In this document: positions 1 through 6,071 of the stretch, in pieces
Layout: the number at the start of each line of letters is the position of its first letter
Position numbering within the stretch: the stretch's first letter is position 1
Assembly (NCBI GenBank): GCA_015229165.1
Contig: JADGCD010000116.1
Location: 1 to 7,071 of the forward strand
DNA length: 7,071 nucleotides
Direction of reading: 5' to 3'
Origin: Nitrospinota bacterium
GTDB taxonomy: Bacteria; Nitrospinota_A; UBA7883; JADGGD01
The notes under the pieces: model-generated
Seen by the model: only the letters and a program-made list of their open reading frames with translations
The model's database searches: none
Told to the model about the DNA's origin: nothing
Translations under genes and position numbers: made by a program

Positions 1-2
1 GG

Positions 3-974
3 GGCAAGGTCGCAGGAATTTTCCTGCTGCTCGCCGCAACAGTAGCGGTTTGGGTTGCTGCGGATATCTATTACTATTTTGTTTTCTATAAGTACCCTGG
101 TGCGATAACTATCAAAAATCCCACTTCAGGGGTGATTGAAGGTTTTGTGTACACCTTGAAATTTATCAATCAGGAATCGATGGCATGGAAGCATCCGTCG
201 ATGCCATGGTGGTTTGGGGCAGGTTTTTTATATCGTTCCCTTGGCGGCTTGGTCTTTGGTCTTTTTGCGCTGGGCTTGGTTACTTTGGGATATGTGTTTA
301 TTGCTGGAAAGAGAGGCGATAACGAGAGACGCTTATCCCTGATGCTGTTGTTGGGTGGCGCAATGATTCTTCTCTCGTTCTTTCATTATTATGCCCCCGC
401 GCGCGCCTTGGCGCATTACCTGCCCGTTGCTCTTGCCATTGCCGTCTTTGGATTAAATGAGGTTCTCACGTGGGCAAACAAGAGAATTGGTTCAGTTAAT
501 GGGGCTTGGGCATTGCTTTGTGGCGTGTTGGTTTTGTCGGCGGTGTGGGCTCCGAGCGCCCGTCGAATTTTTGACGCCATGAGGGCGCAGGGCGAATTGC
601 AGGAATTTCTGCGAGAGCAAGGGGAGAAGTCTCTTTTTCTAGATATTTGGATGGATACTATGCCGCTGGCAGGGAATGTGAAAAAGATTCAGGGCGCGAA
701 GGATGAAGGCGCGTATGTCGTTACGTCCGGATGGTCAATCAAGTATCCAACGAAAGTATACGAACTCAGGAAGGATGTCGCATCACGATTGTCCGGAATA
801 AACTTGGAAAAGGAATTTGAAACTTACAAGTCATTGCCGCTTTACTGGTATGATTACCCCCATAGTATTGATGTGTTCGATGTGCGGGATCCCATGGGTA
901 CGAACATTCGGGTGTTCAAGCTGGAAGAGGTTAAAGCGGCCCTCCAAACGCTGGATACAATGATAGCGCCTTGA
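3..974 (+). CDS. C-terminal part of a GT39/ArnT-like (GT-C) membrane glycosyltransferase, 5'-truncated by the window edge
   Basis: The frame is open to the left edge: codons from base 3 run without a stop into the GTG at 132, so the true start lies outside and the GTG is not the start. The visible 323 residues begin with a hydrophobic helix (about residues 4-28), a short loop, then about four more membrane segments. One of these carries the motif FFHYYAPARALAHYLPVALA, typical of the last membrane segments of GT-C enzymes such as PMT/ArnT-like GT39 proteins. About 150 C-terminal residues form a soluble, probably periplasmic domain ending in IRVFKLEEV. Members of this family transfer a sugar from a polyprenyl-phosphate donor to lipid, protein or glycan. 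The catalytic Asp sits in the N-terminal loop, which is not present here, so acceptor and donor cannot be judged. Sampled GC is about 50%, well below the next gene. Family call is inference from topology and motif feel. Confidence 0.7.
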   Translation, partial: GKVAGIFLLLAATVAVWVAADIYYYFVFYKYPGAITIKNPTSGVIEGFVYTLKFINQESMAWKHPSMPWWFGAGFLYRSLGGLVFGLFALGLVTLGYVFIAGKRGDNERRLSLMLLLGGAMILLSFFHYYAPARALAHYLPVALAIAVFGLNEVLTWANKRIGSVNGAWALLCGVLVLSAVWAPSARRIFDAMRAQGELQEFLREQGEKSLFLDIWMDTMPLAGNVKKIQGAKDEGAYVVTSGWSIKYPTKVYELRKDVASRLSGINLEKEFETYKSLPLYWYDYPHSIDVFDVRDPMGTNIRVFKLEEVKAALQTLDTMIAP

Positions 975-1101
975 TGTCGAACGGGCCATCCGATGGCAAG
1001 CGGCGAACACGTGAAGGATAACGACATGCTCGTCTTAATCAGGCGGTTGGTGTAGTTTTGTTTTCACACCCTGCCACGGAACAGGAAAGGGGCTTTACCG
1101 G
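975..1101 (+). other. Intergenic spacer between glycosyltransferase and tsaB
   Basis: This 127-base gap contains a perfect 6-base inverted repeat, GCCATC-C-GATGGC at 985-997, eleven bases after the glycosyltransferase stop. It has no T tract, so it is not a convincing intrinsic terminator. It also contains a tiny ORF, GTG at 1011 or ATG at 1026 to TAG at 1053-1055, with AAGGA at 1014-1018 placed 7 bases before the ATG. I see no convincing sigma70 promoter for tsaB. GC content rises sharply across this gap. Confidence 0.5.
1083..1092 (+). promoter_or_regulatory. Ribosome binding site deciding the TTG start of tsaB
   Basis: The purine run AGGAAAGGGG ends 9 bases before the TTG at 1102. The tsaB frame is open back to 1039 but has no ATG, GTG or other TTG codon there. 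The conserved LLVLDTAT strand begins at residue 7 when TTG is used, so the TTG is the only start that fits. Confidence 0.65.
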
Positions 1102-1911
1102 TTGAACCGAAAAGGTCCGCTGCTGGTTCTCGACACCGCCACCGGGCGCAACGGGGCCATGGTCCATGACGGCGCCCCGCTGGCCGTTCGGTTGTCCTTG
1201 GGCGACCGCCCCCGCTCCAACGAAATCTTCGCGCTGGCCCGGCTCGCGCTGGCCGACGCCGGAGTCGCCCCCGCCGATCTGGCCGCCGTCGCCGTCACCA
1301 TAGGCCCCGGCTCCTTCACCGGCCTGCGGGTCGGCTACGGACTGGCCGCCGGGTTCGCCGACGCGCTGGGGCTGCCGCTCCTTGGCGTTCCCACCCTGAC
1401 CGCCATGGCAGTCGGCTCCGGTGTCACCGCCGCCACATTCGCAGGGACGCTGGTTCCCCTCCTGACCGCCCGCAAAGGGGAGCTGTACGCCGCCCTCTTC
1501 ACCGTCGCCCCGTACGCGGGGAGCGAAGGCCGCCCCCCCCTTGCGTCCCTGCCGTCGTCTTCGCCGACTCCCCGCCGACCGCTTGAGACGGCCCATTGCC
1601 ACCGTCTCACCCCCGACTTCGCCCCCACCCCCGACGAGCTGGCCGCCCGGCTGGTCGGCCCGGTCCTCTTCGTGGGTGACGGCTTCGACCCGGCCGGTCC
1701 GCTGGCGGCCAAAGGGAAACCGCTGGAAGGTTTCGGCGCTACGGGAGAGCGGTCTGCCCTCATGGGCGTCGCGCTGTTGGCCGCCGATGCGCTGGCCGAC
1801 GGGAGGGAAGGGGAGTATCCCCCCGATCTGGTGTACGTCCGCCGGTCGCAGGCCCAGATCAACTGGGACCGGCTTCATCCGCAACCATCGCAAGCAGGAG
1901 GCATCGCGTGA
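1102..1911 (+). CDS. tsaB: TsaB, tRNA threonylcarbamoyladenosine (t6A37) biosynthesis protein
   Basis: TsaB is the inactive ASKHA-fold paralogue that dimerises with TsaD and, with TsaE and TsaC-made threonylcarbamoyl-AMP, installs t6A at position 37 of ANN-decoding tRNAs in the cytosol. Visible signatures are the first strand LLVLDTAT (residues 7-14), the family hallmark GPGSFTGLRVG (68-78), the strand/turn ARKGELYAALF (123-133), VGDGFDPAG (191-199) and the C-terminal PPDLVYVRR (240-248). At 269 residues it is longer than the roughly 230 of E. coli TsaB. The excess is a Pro/Ser-rich linker (about 138-168), encoded over a run of eight C at about 1533-1540, plus an extra tail. The frame is continuous and TsaB-like on both sides of the linker, so I read it as intact. 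The stop overlaps the next start by four bases (GTGA). Confidence 0.93.
   Translation: MNRKGPLLVLDTATGRNGAMVHDGAPLAVRLSLGDRPRSNEIFALARLALADAGVAPADLAAVAVTIGPGSFTGLRVGYGLAAGFADALGLPLLGVPTLTAMAVGSGVTAATFAGTLVPLLTARKGELYAALFTVAPYAGSEGRPPLASLPSSSPTPRRPLETAHCHRLTPDFAPTPDELAARLVGPVLFVGDGFDPAGPLAAKGKPLEGFGATGERSALMGVALLAADALADGREGEYPPDLVYVRRSQAQINWDRLHPQPSQAGGIA
1896..1901 (+). promoter_or_regulatory. Strong Shine-Dalgarno for the DUF465 gene
   Basis: A perfect AGGAGG lies inside the 3' end of tsaB, 6 bases before the GTG at 1908. It supports this GTG start and translation coupled to tsaB. Confidence 0.75.
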
Positions 1912-2132
1912 AACAGTTCAGCATCGACGACCCGAAGGTGGAAGCCCTCATGGCCGAAAGCCCCGCGTTCTGCGCCCTCGTGGACGAGCATAACGGGCTG
2001 GACCGGGAAGTCCGCCTGCTGATGGCCAAACACCCCCTGACCCCCGCCGAGGAGCAAACGCTGGCCGACCTGAAAAAGCGCAAGCTCGCCGGAAAAGACC
2101 GCCTCGTGAAGATGCTGGAGGGGAGGGAGTAG
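1908..2132 (+). CDS. YdcH-family (DUF465) small helical protein
   Basis: The 74-residue product fits DUF465 in length and pattern: a first helix with VDEHNGLDREV (about residues 26-36), a turn with HPLTPAEEQ, and a second helix with LKKRKLAGKDRLVKML (about 55-70). The LKKxKLxxKD stretch is the most diagnostic part. The protein is charged, predicted to be a short helical hairpin, with no signal peptide or membrane segment. The molecular role of the family is not established. The GTG start overlaps the tsaB stop by four bases and has AGGAGG in place, so the two genes are almost certainly one operon. That need not mean a functional link to tRNA modification. Confidence 0.88.
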   Translation: MKQFSIDDPKVEALMAESPAFCALVDEHNGLDREVRLLMAKHPLTPAEEQTLADLKKRKLAGKDRLVKMLEGRE

Positions 2133-2180
2133 TTTCTTTTCAGGTAGGCCGCTTGGACCGGGTATAAGCGGGGCCGCTAC

Positions 2181-2233
2181 GCGCCGGTTTGCGGTGTGAT
2201 TATTCGTTCCGGTTCGATGGCTGGAACCGGCGC
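2181..2233 (+). promoter_or_regulatory. Mutually exclusive hairpin pair (possible regulatory leader)
   Basis: The arm GCGCCGGTT (2181-2189) is the exact reverse complement of AACCGGCGC (2225-2233), 9 of 9 bases. Inside, CCGGTTC (2209-2215) is the exact reverse complement of GAACCGG (2224-2230), 7 of 7 with an 8-base loop. Both 5' arms need the same 3' arm, so only one stem can form at a time. That layout is known from attenuators and riboswitches, but no known class is recognised and function is inference. Confidence 0.35.
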
Positions 2234-2336
2234 AATATCAATGAAAAATACTTTGATTTTCGCGCTGGGGCGAAGAGCCTCCGCGAACGGCATGTCCGTC
2301 TCGTTGCGTGAGGCATGAAAAAAATAACCAAAAATG

Positions 2337-2353
2337 CCCCACACATGTTGGGG
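2337..2353 (-). terminator. Bulged inverted repeat, terminator-like on the minus strand
   Basis: CCCCA-(C)-ACA pairs with TGT-TGGGG: eight pairs with one bulged C, centred on ACATGT. Read on the minus strand the stem is followed by CATTTTTGGTTATTTTTTT, a U-rich tail. No minus-strand gene is seen that it would serve. It might end antisense transcription or act as an operator instead. The missing loop of at least three bases weakens the hairpin unless inner pairs open. Confidence 0.25.
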
Positions 2354-2425
2354 AAAAAGGGGGTATCCTCTGCGAAGGGGTGAAACGGGGATGCGTCAAA
2401 ATTTCTCTTCGCTCGGTGGCTCGAC

Positions 2426-3967
2426 ATGGCGGTGTCAGCTCAGTCCTTACTTTCTCGGTCGGATCGTGCGCCTGAACCGGACGGTCTCTACCGGGCCGCG
2501 TTCAACGCCAGCGGTGTCGTAAAACTCCTCGCCGATCCGGCCGACGCCCGCATCGTCGATGTGAACCAGGCCGCCTGCGACTACTACGGCTATCCCCGCG
2601 AAGAGCTGGTCGGACTCCCCATCAGCCATTTCTCCGAGACTCCCCACGACGAGCTCCTCTCGCTGATGGCGCTGGCGCTGGGGCAGACCCGCAACCGCTT
2701 CGAGACCCGCCACCGGCTCGCCTCGGGCGACCTGCGGGAGGTGGAGATCAACGTCCACCCGGCCTATCACGACGGGCGGCTCCTGCTGGCGGCGGTCATC
2801 TTCGACATCACCGCCGCCAAGCGGCTCGAACGGGACTTGGCGTCGGCCGTCCGGCGGCTGGAGACGGCGCTCGGCGCGGGGCAGGTGGGGGTCTGGGAGC
2901 TGGACGTGGCCACCAACAGCGTCTGGCGCACCCCTTCGCACGACCTTCTGTACGGTTATTCGACGCCGCTTCCCGACTGGTCTTTCGAGCGGTTCCTGTC
3001 GCACGTCCTTCCCGAAGAGCGGGAGACGATCGGGCGGCTCTATCGGGAGGCGATCATCGACGGAAAGGCCGTCACTTTCCAGACGCGCATCCGGCGGGCC
3101 GACGGGGAGTTGCGATGGATCGAAGTGGACGCCACGCCGTTGCAGGGCGCAGGGGGAGCGGTGACGGCGATCAGCGGATCGGTCCGGGACGTGACCCGGA
3201 TCAAGGAAAACGAAGCGGCGCTGGAAAACGCCCGGCAGGAGACCGAGAAGGCCTCGCGGTTCAAGGACCGTTTCCTGTCGGTGGTGGCCCACGACCTGCG
3301 CAATCCGCTCAGCGGCATGCTGGGGCTGCTGCGCCTGCTGGCCGGGCAGCGGGATCGGGACGAAGCCACCAAACTGAACATGATCGCGGCCGCCATCCGG
3401 GCCGGGGAGCGGGCGCAGGCGTTGATGGAGGATCTGCTGAGCGTCAGCCGGTTCAAGACCGGCGCGATCAAGGTGCGGATGCGTCCGGTCCCCCTTCGCC
3501 GGTTGACCGGGCGGGTGCTCGACTCCTATCAGGAGGTGGCCGGGGTGAAAGGGATCGCCCTCGAAAACCGGCTCCCCGACACGTCCATGGTGGTCGGGGA
3601 CGAGACCTTGGTGGAGGTGATCCTCCAGAACCTGGTGGGGAACGCCATCAAGTTCGGACGGGCCGGAGGAAGGATCGCCGTGTCGCTGGCGCCGGGGGAG
3701 CCGGGGATTCTGGCCGTCTTCGACAGCGGTGTCGGCGTCCCGGAGGAATGGCTCGGGCGGCTCTTCAGCTACGAGGAGACCACCAGCTCCGTCGGCACCG
3801 CGGGCGAAACGGGGACGGGGATGGGGCTCCCCCTCTGCCGGGACATGATGAACGCCATGGGGGGCGATCTGACGGTGGCCTCGCAGGAGGGGAAGGGGAC
3901 CCTCTTCTACGCCACCTTCACCCACGGGGCGGTCAGGTTTCCCCAATCCCCCCCGACGGCGGCGTGA
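2426..3967 (+). CDS. Soluble PAS-PAS sensor histidine kinase
   Basis: This is a 513-residue cytosolic two-component sensor with no membrane segment. The first PAS domain is about residues 24-135 (RIVDVNQAACDYYGYPREELVG, ending VIFDITAAKRLERDL). The second PAS/PAC is about 144-255 (VGVWELD through GSVRDVTRIKENE). A short coiled linker leads to the HisKA H-box FLSVVAHDLRNPLSGMLGLL, with H289 the likely phosphorylated residue. The HATPase_c domain shows the N-box around N402/N406, the G1 box D433-S-G-V-G437 and the G2 box G463-T-G-M-G-L468. All catalytic boxes are present, so it should autophosphorylate. There is no receiver domain and no response regulator next to it, so the partner is encoded elsewhere. 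The ATG is the first in-frame start after a TGA at 2381, with a modest GGTGG at 2415-2419. No heme, flavin or metal ligand in the PAS domains can be assigned by eye. Confidence 0.92.
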   Translation: MAVSAQSLLSRSDRAPEPDGLYRAAFNASGVVKLLADPADARIVDVNQAACDYYGYPREELVGLPISHFSETPHDELLSLMALALGQTRNRFETRHRLASGDLREVEINVHPAYHDGRLLLAAVIFDITAAKRLERDLASAVRRLETALGAGQVGVWELDVATNSVWRTPSHDLLYGYSTPLPDWSFERFLSHVLPEERETIGRLYREAIIDGKAVTFQTRIRRADGELRWIEVDATPLQGAGGAVTAISGSVRDVTRIKENEAALENARQETEKASRFKDRFLSVVAHDLRNPLSGMLGLLRLLAGQRDRDEATKLNMIAAAIRAGERAQALMEDLLSVSRFKTGAIKVRMRPVPLRRLTGRVLDSYQEVAGVKGIALENRLPDTSMVVGDETLVEVILQNLVGNAIKFGRAGGRIAVSLAPGEPGILAVFDSGVGVPEEWLGRLFSYEETTSSVGTAGETGTGMGLPLCRDMMNAMGGDLTVASQEGKGTLFYATFTHGAVRFPQSPPTAA

Positions 3968-4042
3968 GGGAACATTCCGGTCTTTCGGCGGGCTCCCATC
4001 GTGAGTAGTATCAGGGATCGATCCTCCGCAAAGGGGCCGAAT

Positions 4043-4840
4043 ATGCGCCGACGGACGTTCCTTCAAATCATGGCCGCCGCGTCGTTGGCCGGGCCCGGCT
4101 GCTCCGGTGGCGCCCCATCGTCCGTGGGCGGAACACCCCCCCCGTCGGTGGATGGAGGGGAGTACGACCTCGTTGTCATCGGCGGAGGAATCGCCGGGTT
4201 GACCGCCGCCTGGCGGAACCGTGGAGGCGACGTCCTGCTGCTGGAGAAAGAAACCACCGCCGGGGGACGGACCATCGCCGGGAGCTGGAACGGCTATCGC
4301 TATCCCAAAGGGACCGAGTACCTCGGCCTGCCGGAGGGGAAGACCGCCGAGTTGCTGAACCAGTTGGGGCTCTGGCCCACGCAGGTGGCGGCGCCCACCA
4401 TCGCCGCCGTCAACGGCTCGTCCCTCTACTACGGTTTCGCCGGGGCCAAACGGATGTTCGAAGAGGCGGGCGCCCTCGCCAGCTACCAGAAAATCGAAGC
4501 GGCGTTCCACCGCTTGCTCACCAGAGAGCTACAGGAAGAAGACCTCGACATCCCCGCTTTCGACGCCAACCTTTCCCCCTATGACGACATGACCGTGGCC
4601 CAATGGCTCGACCGGCAGGGCGCCCATCCGTTGGTGAAGCAGTTCATCGACGTCGAGAACCGGGGGCTTTTCGGCGCATCCAACAGCGACCTGTCGATGC
4701 TCTACGACATCCCGGAGATGGGGTGGAACCTGGTCGATTTCGAAGGGAGCCCGGCGGAAGGAGAGAGCGGCAGCTACAGTTTCCCCGGCGGGATGGTGGA
4801 GGTGATCGAAGCCCTAATGACGGCGGTTAATGCGCAATAA
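4043..4840 (+). pseudogene. N-terminal half of a Tat-exported FAD-dependent amine oxidase-like protein, truncated at its 3' end
   Basis: I chose the ATG at 4043 (AAGGGG at 4031-4036, 6-base spacing) over an in-frame GTG at 4001 because it puts the twin-arginine motif RRRTFLQ at residues 2-8 of a signal peptide. Export would be by Tat with the flavin bound. C20 follows GPG and is a poor lipobox. After a Pro/Gly linker comes the dinucleotide-binding YDLVVIGGGIAGLTAAW (GxGxxG at 47-52), the acidic LLLEK end of strand 2 and AGGRT (73-77), typical of flavin amine oxidases and phytoene desaturase-like enzymes. The product is only 265 residues, while such enzymes usually run about 420-500. It ends just after FPGGMVEVIEALMTAV, where homologues go on to the substrate domain and the second FAD motif. 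The stop coincides with a sharp fall in GC, so I infer a deletion or insertion breakpoint. A functional short form cannot be excluded. Confidence 0.75.
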
Positions 4841-4873
4841 AACAATATGTTTATGAAATCGCTTGTGGCTTCA

Positions 4874-4891
4874 ATTCCACACTGATTCCAC
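4874..4891 (+). repeat. Direct repeat ATTCCAC x2
   Basis: ATTCCAC occurs at 4874-4880 and 4885-4891, with starts 11 bases apart, about one helical turn. It lies just upstream of the candidate promoter. It could be a tandem regulator site or chance. Confidence 0.25.
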
Positions 4892-4908
4892 TTTCCCTAG
4901 CGGGAAGG
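4891..4908 (+). promoter_or_regulatory. Small hairpin with TAGC loop
   Basis: CTTTCCC (4891-4897) pairs with GGGAAGG (4902-4908) over seven pairs including one T-G wobble, around the loop TAGC. There is no T tract after it. The 3' arm contains part of the Shine-Dalgarno AAGGAG (4905-4910) of the short ORF that follows, so the hairpin could hide that site in an RNA starting upstream. Function is inference. Confidence 0.25.
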
Positions 4909-4913
4909 AGAAG

Positions 4914-4997
4914 ATGATGTCATTGACAAGCTTTGAGGGGCTTTGTATATTTACTACTGATCATGACTGGCTAGTCCGAAGTCCGTCATTGTCCTAA
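4914..4997 (+). CDS. Possible 27-residue leader peptide or small protein
   Basis: Two adjacent ATG codons (4914 and 4917) follow a near-perfect AAGGAG at 4905-4910, which sits 6 bases from the second ATG. The frame runs to TAA at 4995-4997, 46 bases before the lipoprotein gene, and gives a peptide starting MMSLTSFEGLC. I do not recognise it. It overlaps the candidate promoter at 4923-4951, so at most one of the two is likely to matter on a given transcript. Reasons for doubt are its size and lack of any other support. It could also be a remnant of a gene cut by the rearrangement. Confidence 0.25.
   Translation: MMSLTSFEGLCIFTTDHDWLVRSPSLS
4923..4951 (+). promoter_or_regulatory. Strong sigma70-type promoter for the lipoprotein operon
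   Basis: TTGACA (4923-4928, perfect -35) and TATATT (4946-4951, one change from TATAAT) are separated by exactly 17 bases. Transcription would start near 4958, giving a leader of about 85 bases before the lipoprotein ATG. This is the best promoter match in the window, and it sits at the start of the low-GC block, so the cassette carries its own expression signal. Confidence 0.6.
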
Positions 4998-5042
4998 CTG
5001 TGACGAAATACCCACTTGGAACCCATCTCTTTGGGGGATTAA

Positions 5043-6071
5043 ATGAAAAAGCTACTATTCAGTGCGCTGATGACGGCGCTTCTGTCTGTTGTGTTGCTTT
5101 CCTGCTCCGGTGGTGGCGGAGAATCAGGGGGTAGTTCAGTCCAAGTTGGTACCACTTGGAGGGCCGTTAACGTCGATTCGTCCACCGTTATGTATGGAAA
5201 GGTAGTGTGGACGGGGAGTCAATTCTTTGCTGCCATGAATAGTGGACATGCCTATTCACTGGATGGCGAAACGTGGACATTTGCTCCAACGGTTTACTCA
5301 ATCCCAGTGTTTGGTGATCAAGCCCAAATAGTAAATGACGATTCAAAACTTCTTGTAATCGGAGGCTCAAATAACCGAGGAAGGTTCGAGTATTCATACG
5401 ATGAAGGAATTACGTTGTCGCAGAAGAACTTCCCATCATCTATAAAATGGATAATGGCGATAGCCTACAATGGGCAAAAATTTGCTGGATTTGGCTTTGA
5501 CATTAGCAAGTCTATCATGGTGAGTTCAGCGGACGGATTTAGCTGGACGAGCAAATCCGCTGGTTCGGCGTATACATATGTCAACATAAACGATATGTGC
5601 TGGAACGGTTCGAAGTTTGTTGGCGTCGGGAGGTATTATATTCAGCGCAGAGGTGGCGGTAATGTTAGCGAATATTCTTCCATCGTGACATCCTCGGATG
5701 GCGACAACTGGAACCTGAATACCTCCAGCCGCTTCAACAAACTATATTCCGTCTCGTGTTCGGGGCAAAAACTGGTCGCCGTTGGCGATCTTAATGCCGT
5801 TGTGACTTCTGTTGATGGTGAAACATGGGTTGCTCAAACCGCAGGAATCCCCGTTGCCGAGCCGGGGACGAAGTATGCGCTGAATGATGTCATATGGGCA
5901 GAAAACCAGTATGTTGCTGTCGGAAACCTTGGCCTAATCCTGACTTCACCCGATGGAGAAAATTGGACCCAGCAGGATACCGGGAGAAATGATGATCTTC
6001 TGAGTGTCGCGTATGGAGCCGGTAAGCTTGTGATATTTGGACGATCAAAAGAAATTTTGGTTTCTCCATGA
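5043..6071 (+). CDS. Lipoprotein with beta-propeller-like DGxxW repeats
   Basis: The 342-residue product starts with a lipoprotein signal peptide MKKLLFSALM... ending in the lipobox LLSC, with C21 the lipidated residue. Ser at +2 argues for the outer membrane, followed by a Gly/Ser linker. The body has repeats of the type (F/L)VAVG...(I/V)xTSxDGxxW: DGETW at 74-78, a degenerate DEGIT at 120-124, DGFSW 164-168, DGDNW 219-223, DGETW 258-262 and DGENW 304-308, spaced 39-55 residues. This pattern is seen in sialidase/YCF48-like propellers. The last repeat ends EILVSP without its own DGxxW, while VGTTW at 36-40 could supply that strand, suggesting a closed seven-bladed propeller. No catalytic residues are evident, so binding or scaffolding is more likely than catalysis. 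GGGGGA at 5033-5038 precedes the ATG. The stop overlaps the next start (ATGA). Confidence 0.85.
   Translation: MKKLLFSALMTALLSVVLLSCSGGGGESGGSSVQVGTTWRAVNVDSSTVMYGKVVWTGSQFFAAMNSGHAYSLDGETWTFAPTVYSIPVFGDQAQIVNDDSKLLVIGGSNNRGRFEYSYDEGITLSQKNFPSSIKWIMAIAYNGQKFAGFGFDISKSIMVSSADGFSWTSKSAGSAYTYVNINDMCWNGSKFVGVGRYYIQRRGGGNVSEYSSIVTSSDGDNWNLNTSSRFNKLYSVSCSGQKLVAVGDLNAVVTSVDGETWVAQTAGIPVAEPGTKYALNDVIWAENQYVAVGNLGLILTSPDGENWTQQDTGRNDDLLSVAYGAGKLVIFGRSKEILVSP

Larger units (their letters stand above)
2133..2425 (+). other. Structured non-coding leader upstream of the histidine kinase
   Basis: This gap has no convincing gene but is rich in inverted repeats: CCGCTT/AAGCGG (2149-2154 with 2166-2171), GCGG-GG-CCGC (2168-2177), two alternative hairpins sharing one 3' arm (2181-2233) and a bulged hairpin at 2337-2353. 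None has a T tract on the + strand, so I cannot call a terminator for the tsaB operon. I see no clear -35/-10 pair. A direct repeat GGCATG occurs at 2289-2294 and 2312-2317. Confidence 0.5.

Noticed and set aside
132..134. GTG 132 as start of the glycosyltransferase
   Set aside because: The same frame is open to the left edge and encodes a membrane helix, so the gene is partial.
1039..1893. 284-residue minus-strand ORF over tsaB
   Set aside because: Antisense to a well-supported tsaB; biased low-complexity product.
2149..2177. Terminator for the tsaB-DUF465 operon
   Set aside because: CCGCTT/AAGCGG and GCGG/CCGC dyads are present, but no T tract follows on the + strand.
2391..2522. ATG 2391 frame overlapping the kinase start
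   Set aside because: It has purines upstream, but it runs out of frame into the kinase PAS domain and encodes a 43-residue product with no features.
3115..4008. 297-residue + strand ORF inside the kinase
   Set aside because: Alternative frame of the kinase, rich in Gly/Arg, no recognisable domain, and it overlaps the intact HisKA/HATPase coding frame.
4001..4042. GTG 4001 as start of the oxidase
   Set aside because: It would put 14 extra residues before the twin-arginine motif and has only a weak ribosome site; ATG 4043 fits the Tat signal and has AAGGGG.
2447..4510. 687-residue minus-strand ORF
   Set aside because: It lies antisense to the kinase and oxidase, both with clear domains. Its Pro/Gly/Arg/His-rich product is typical of a shadow frame in high-GC DNA.
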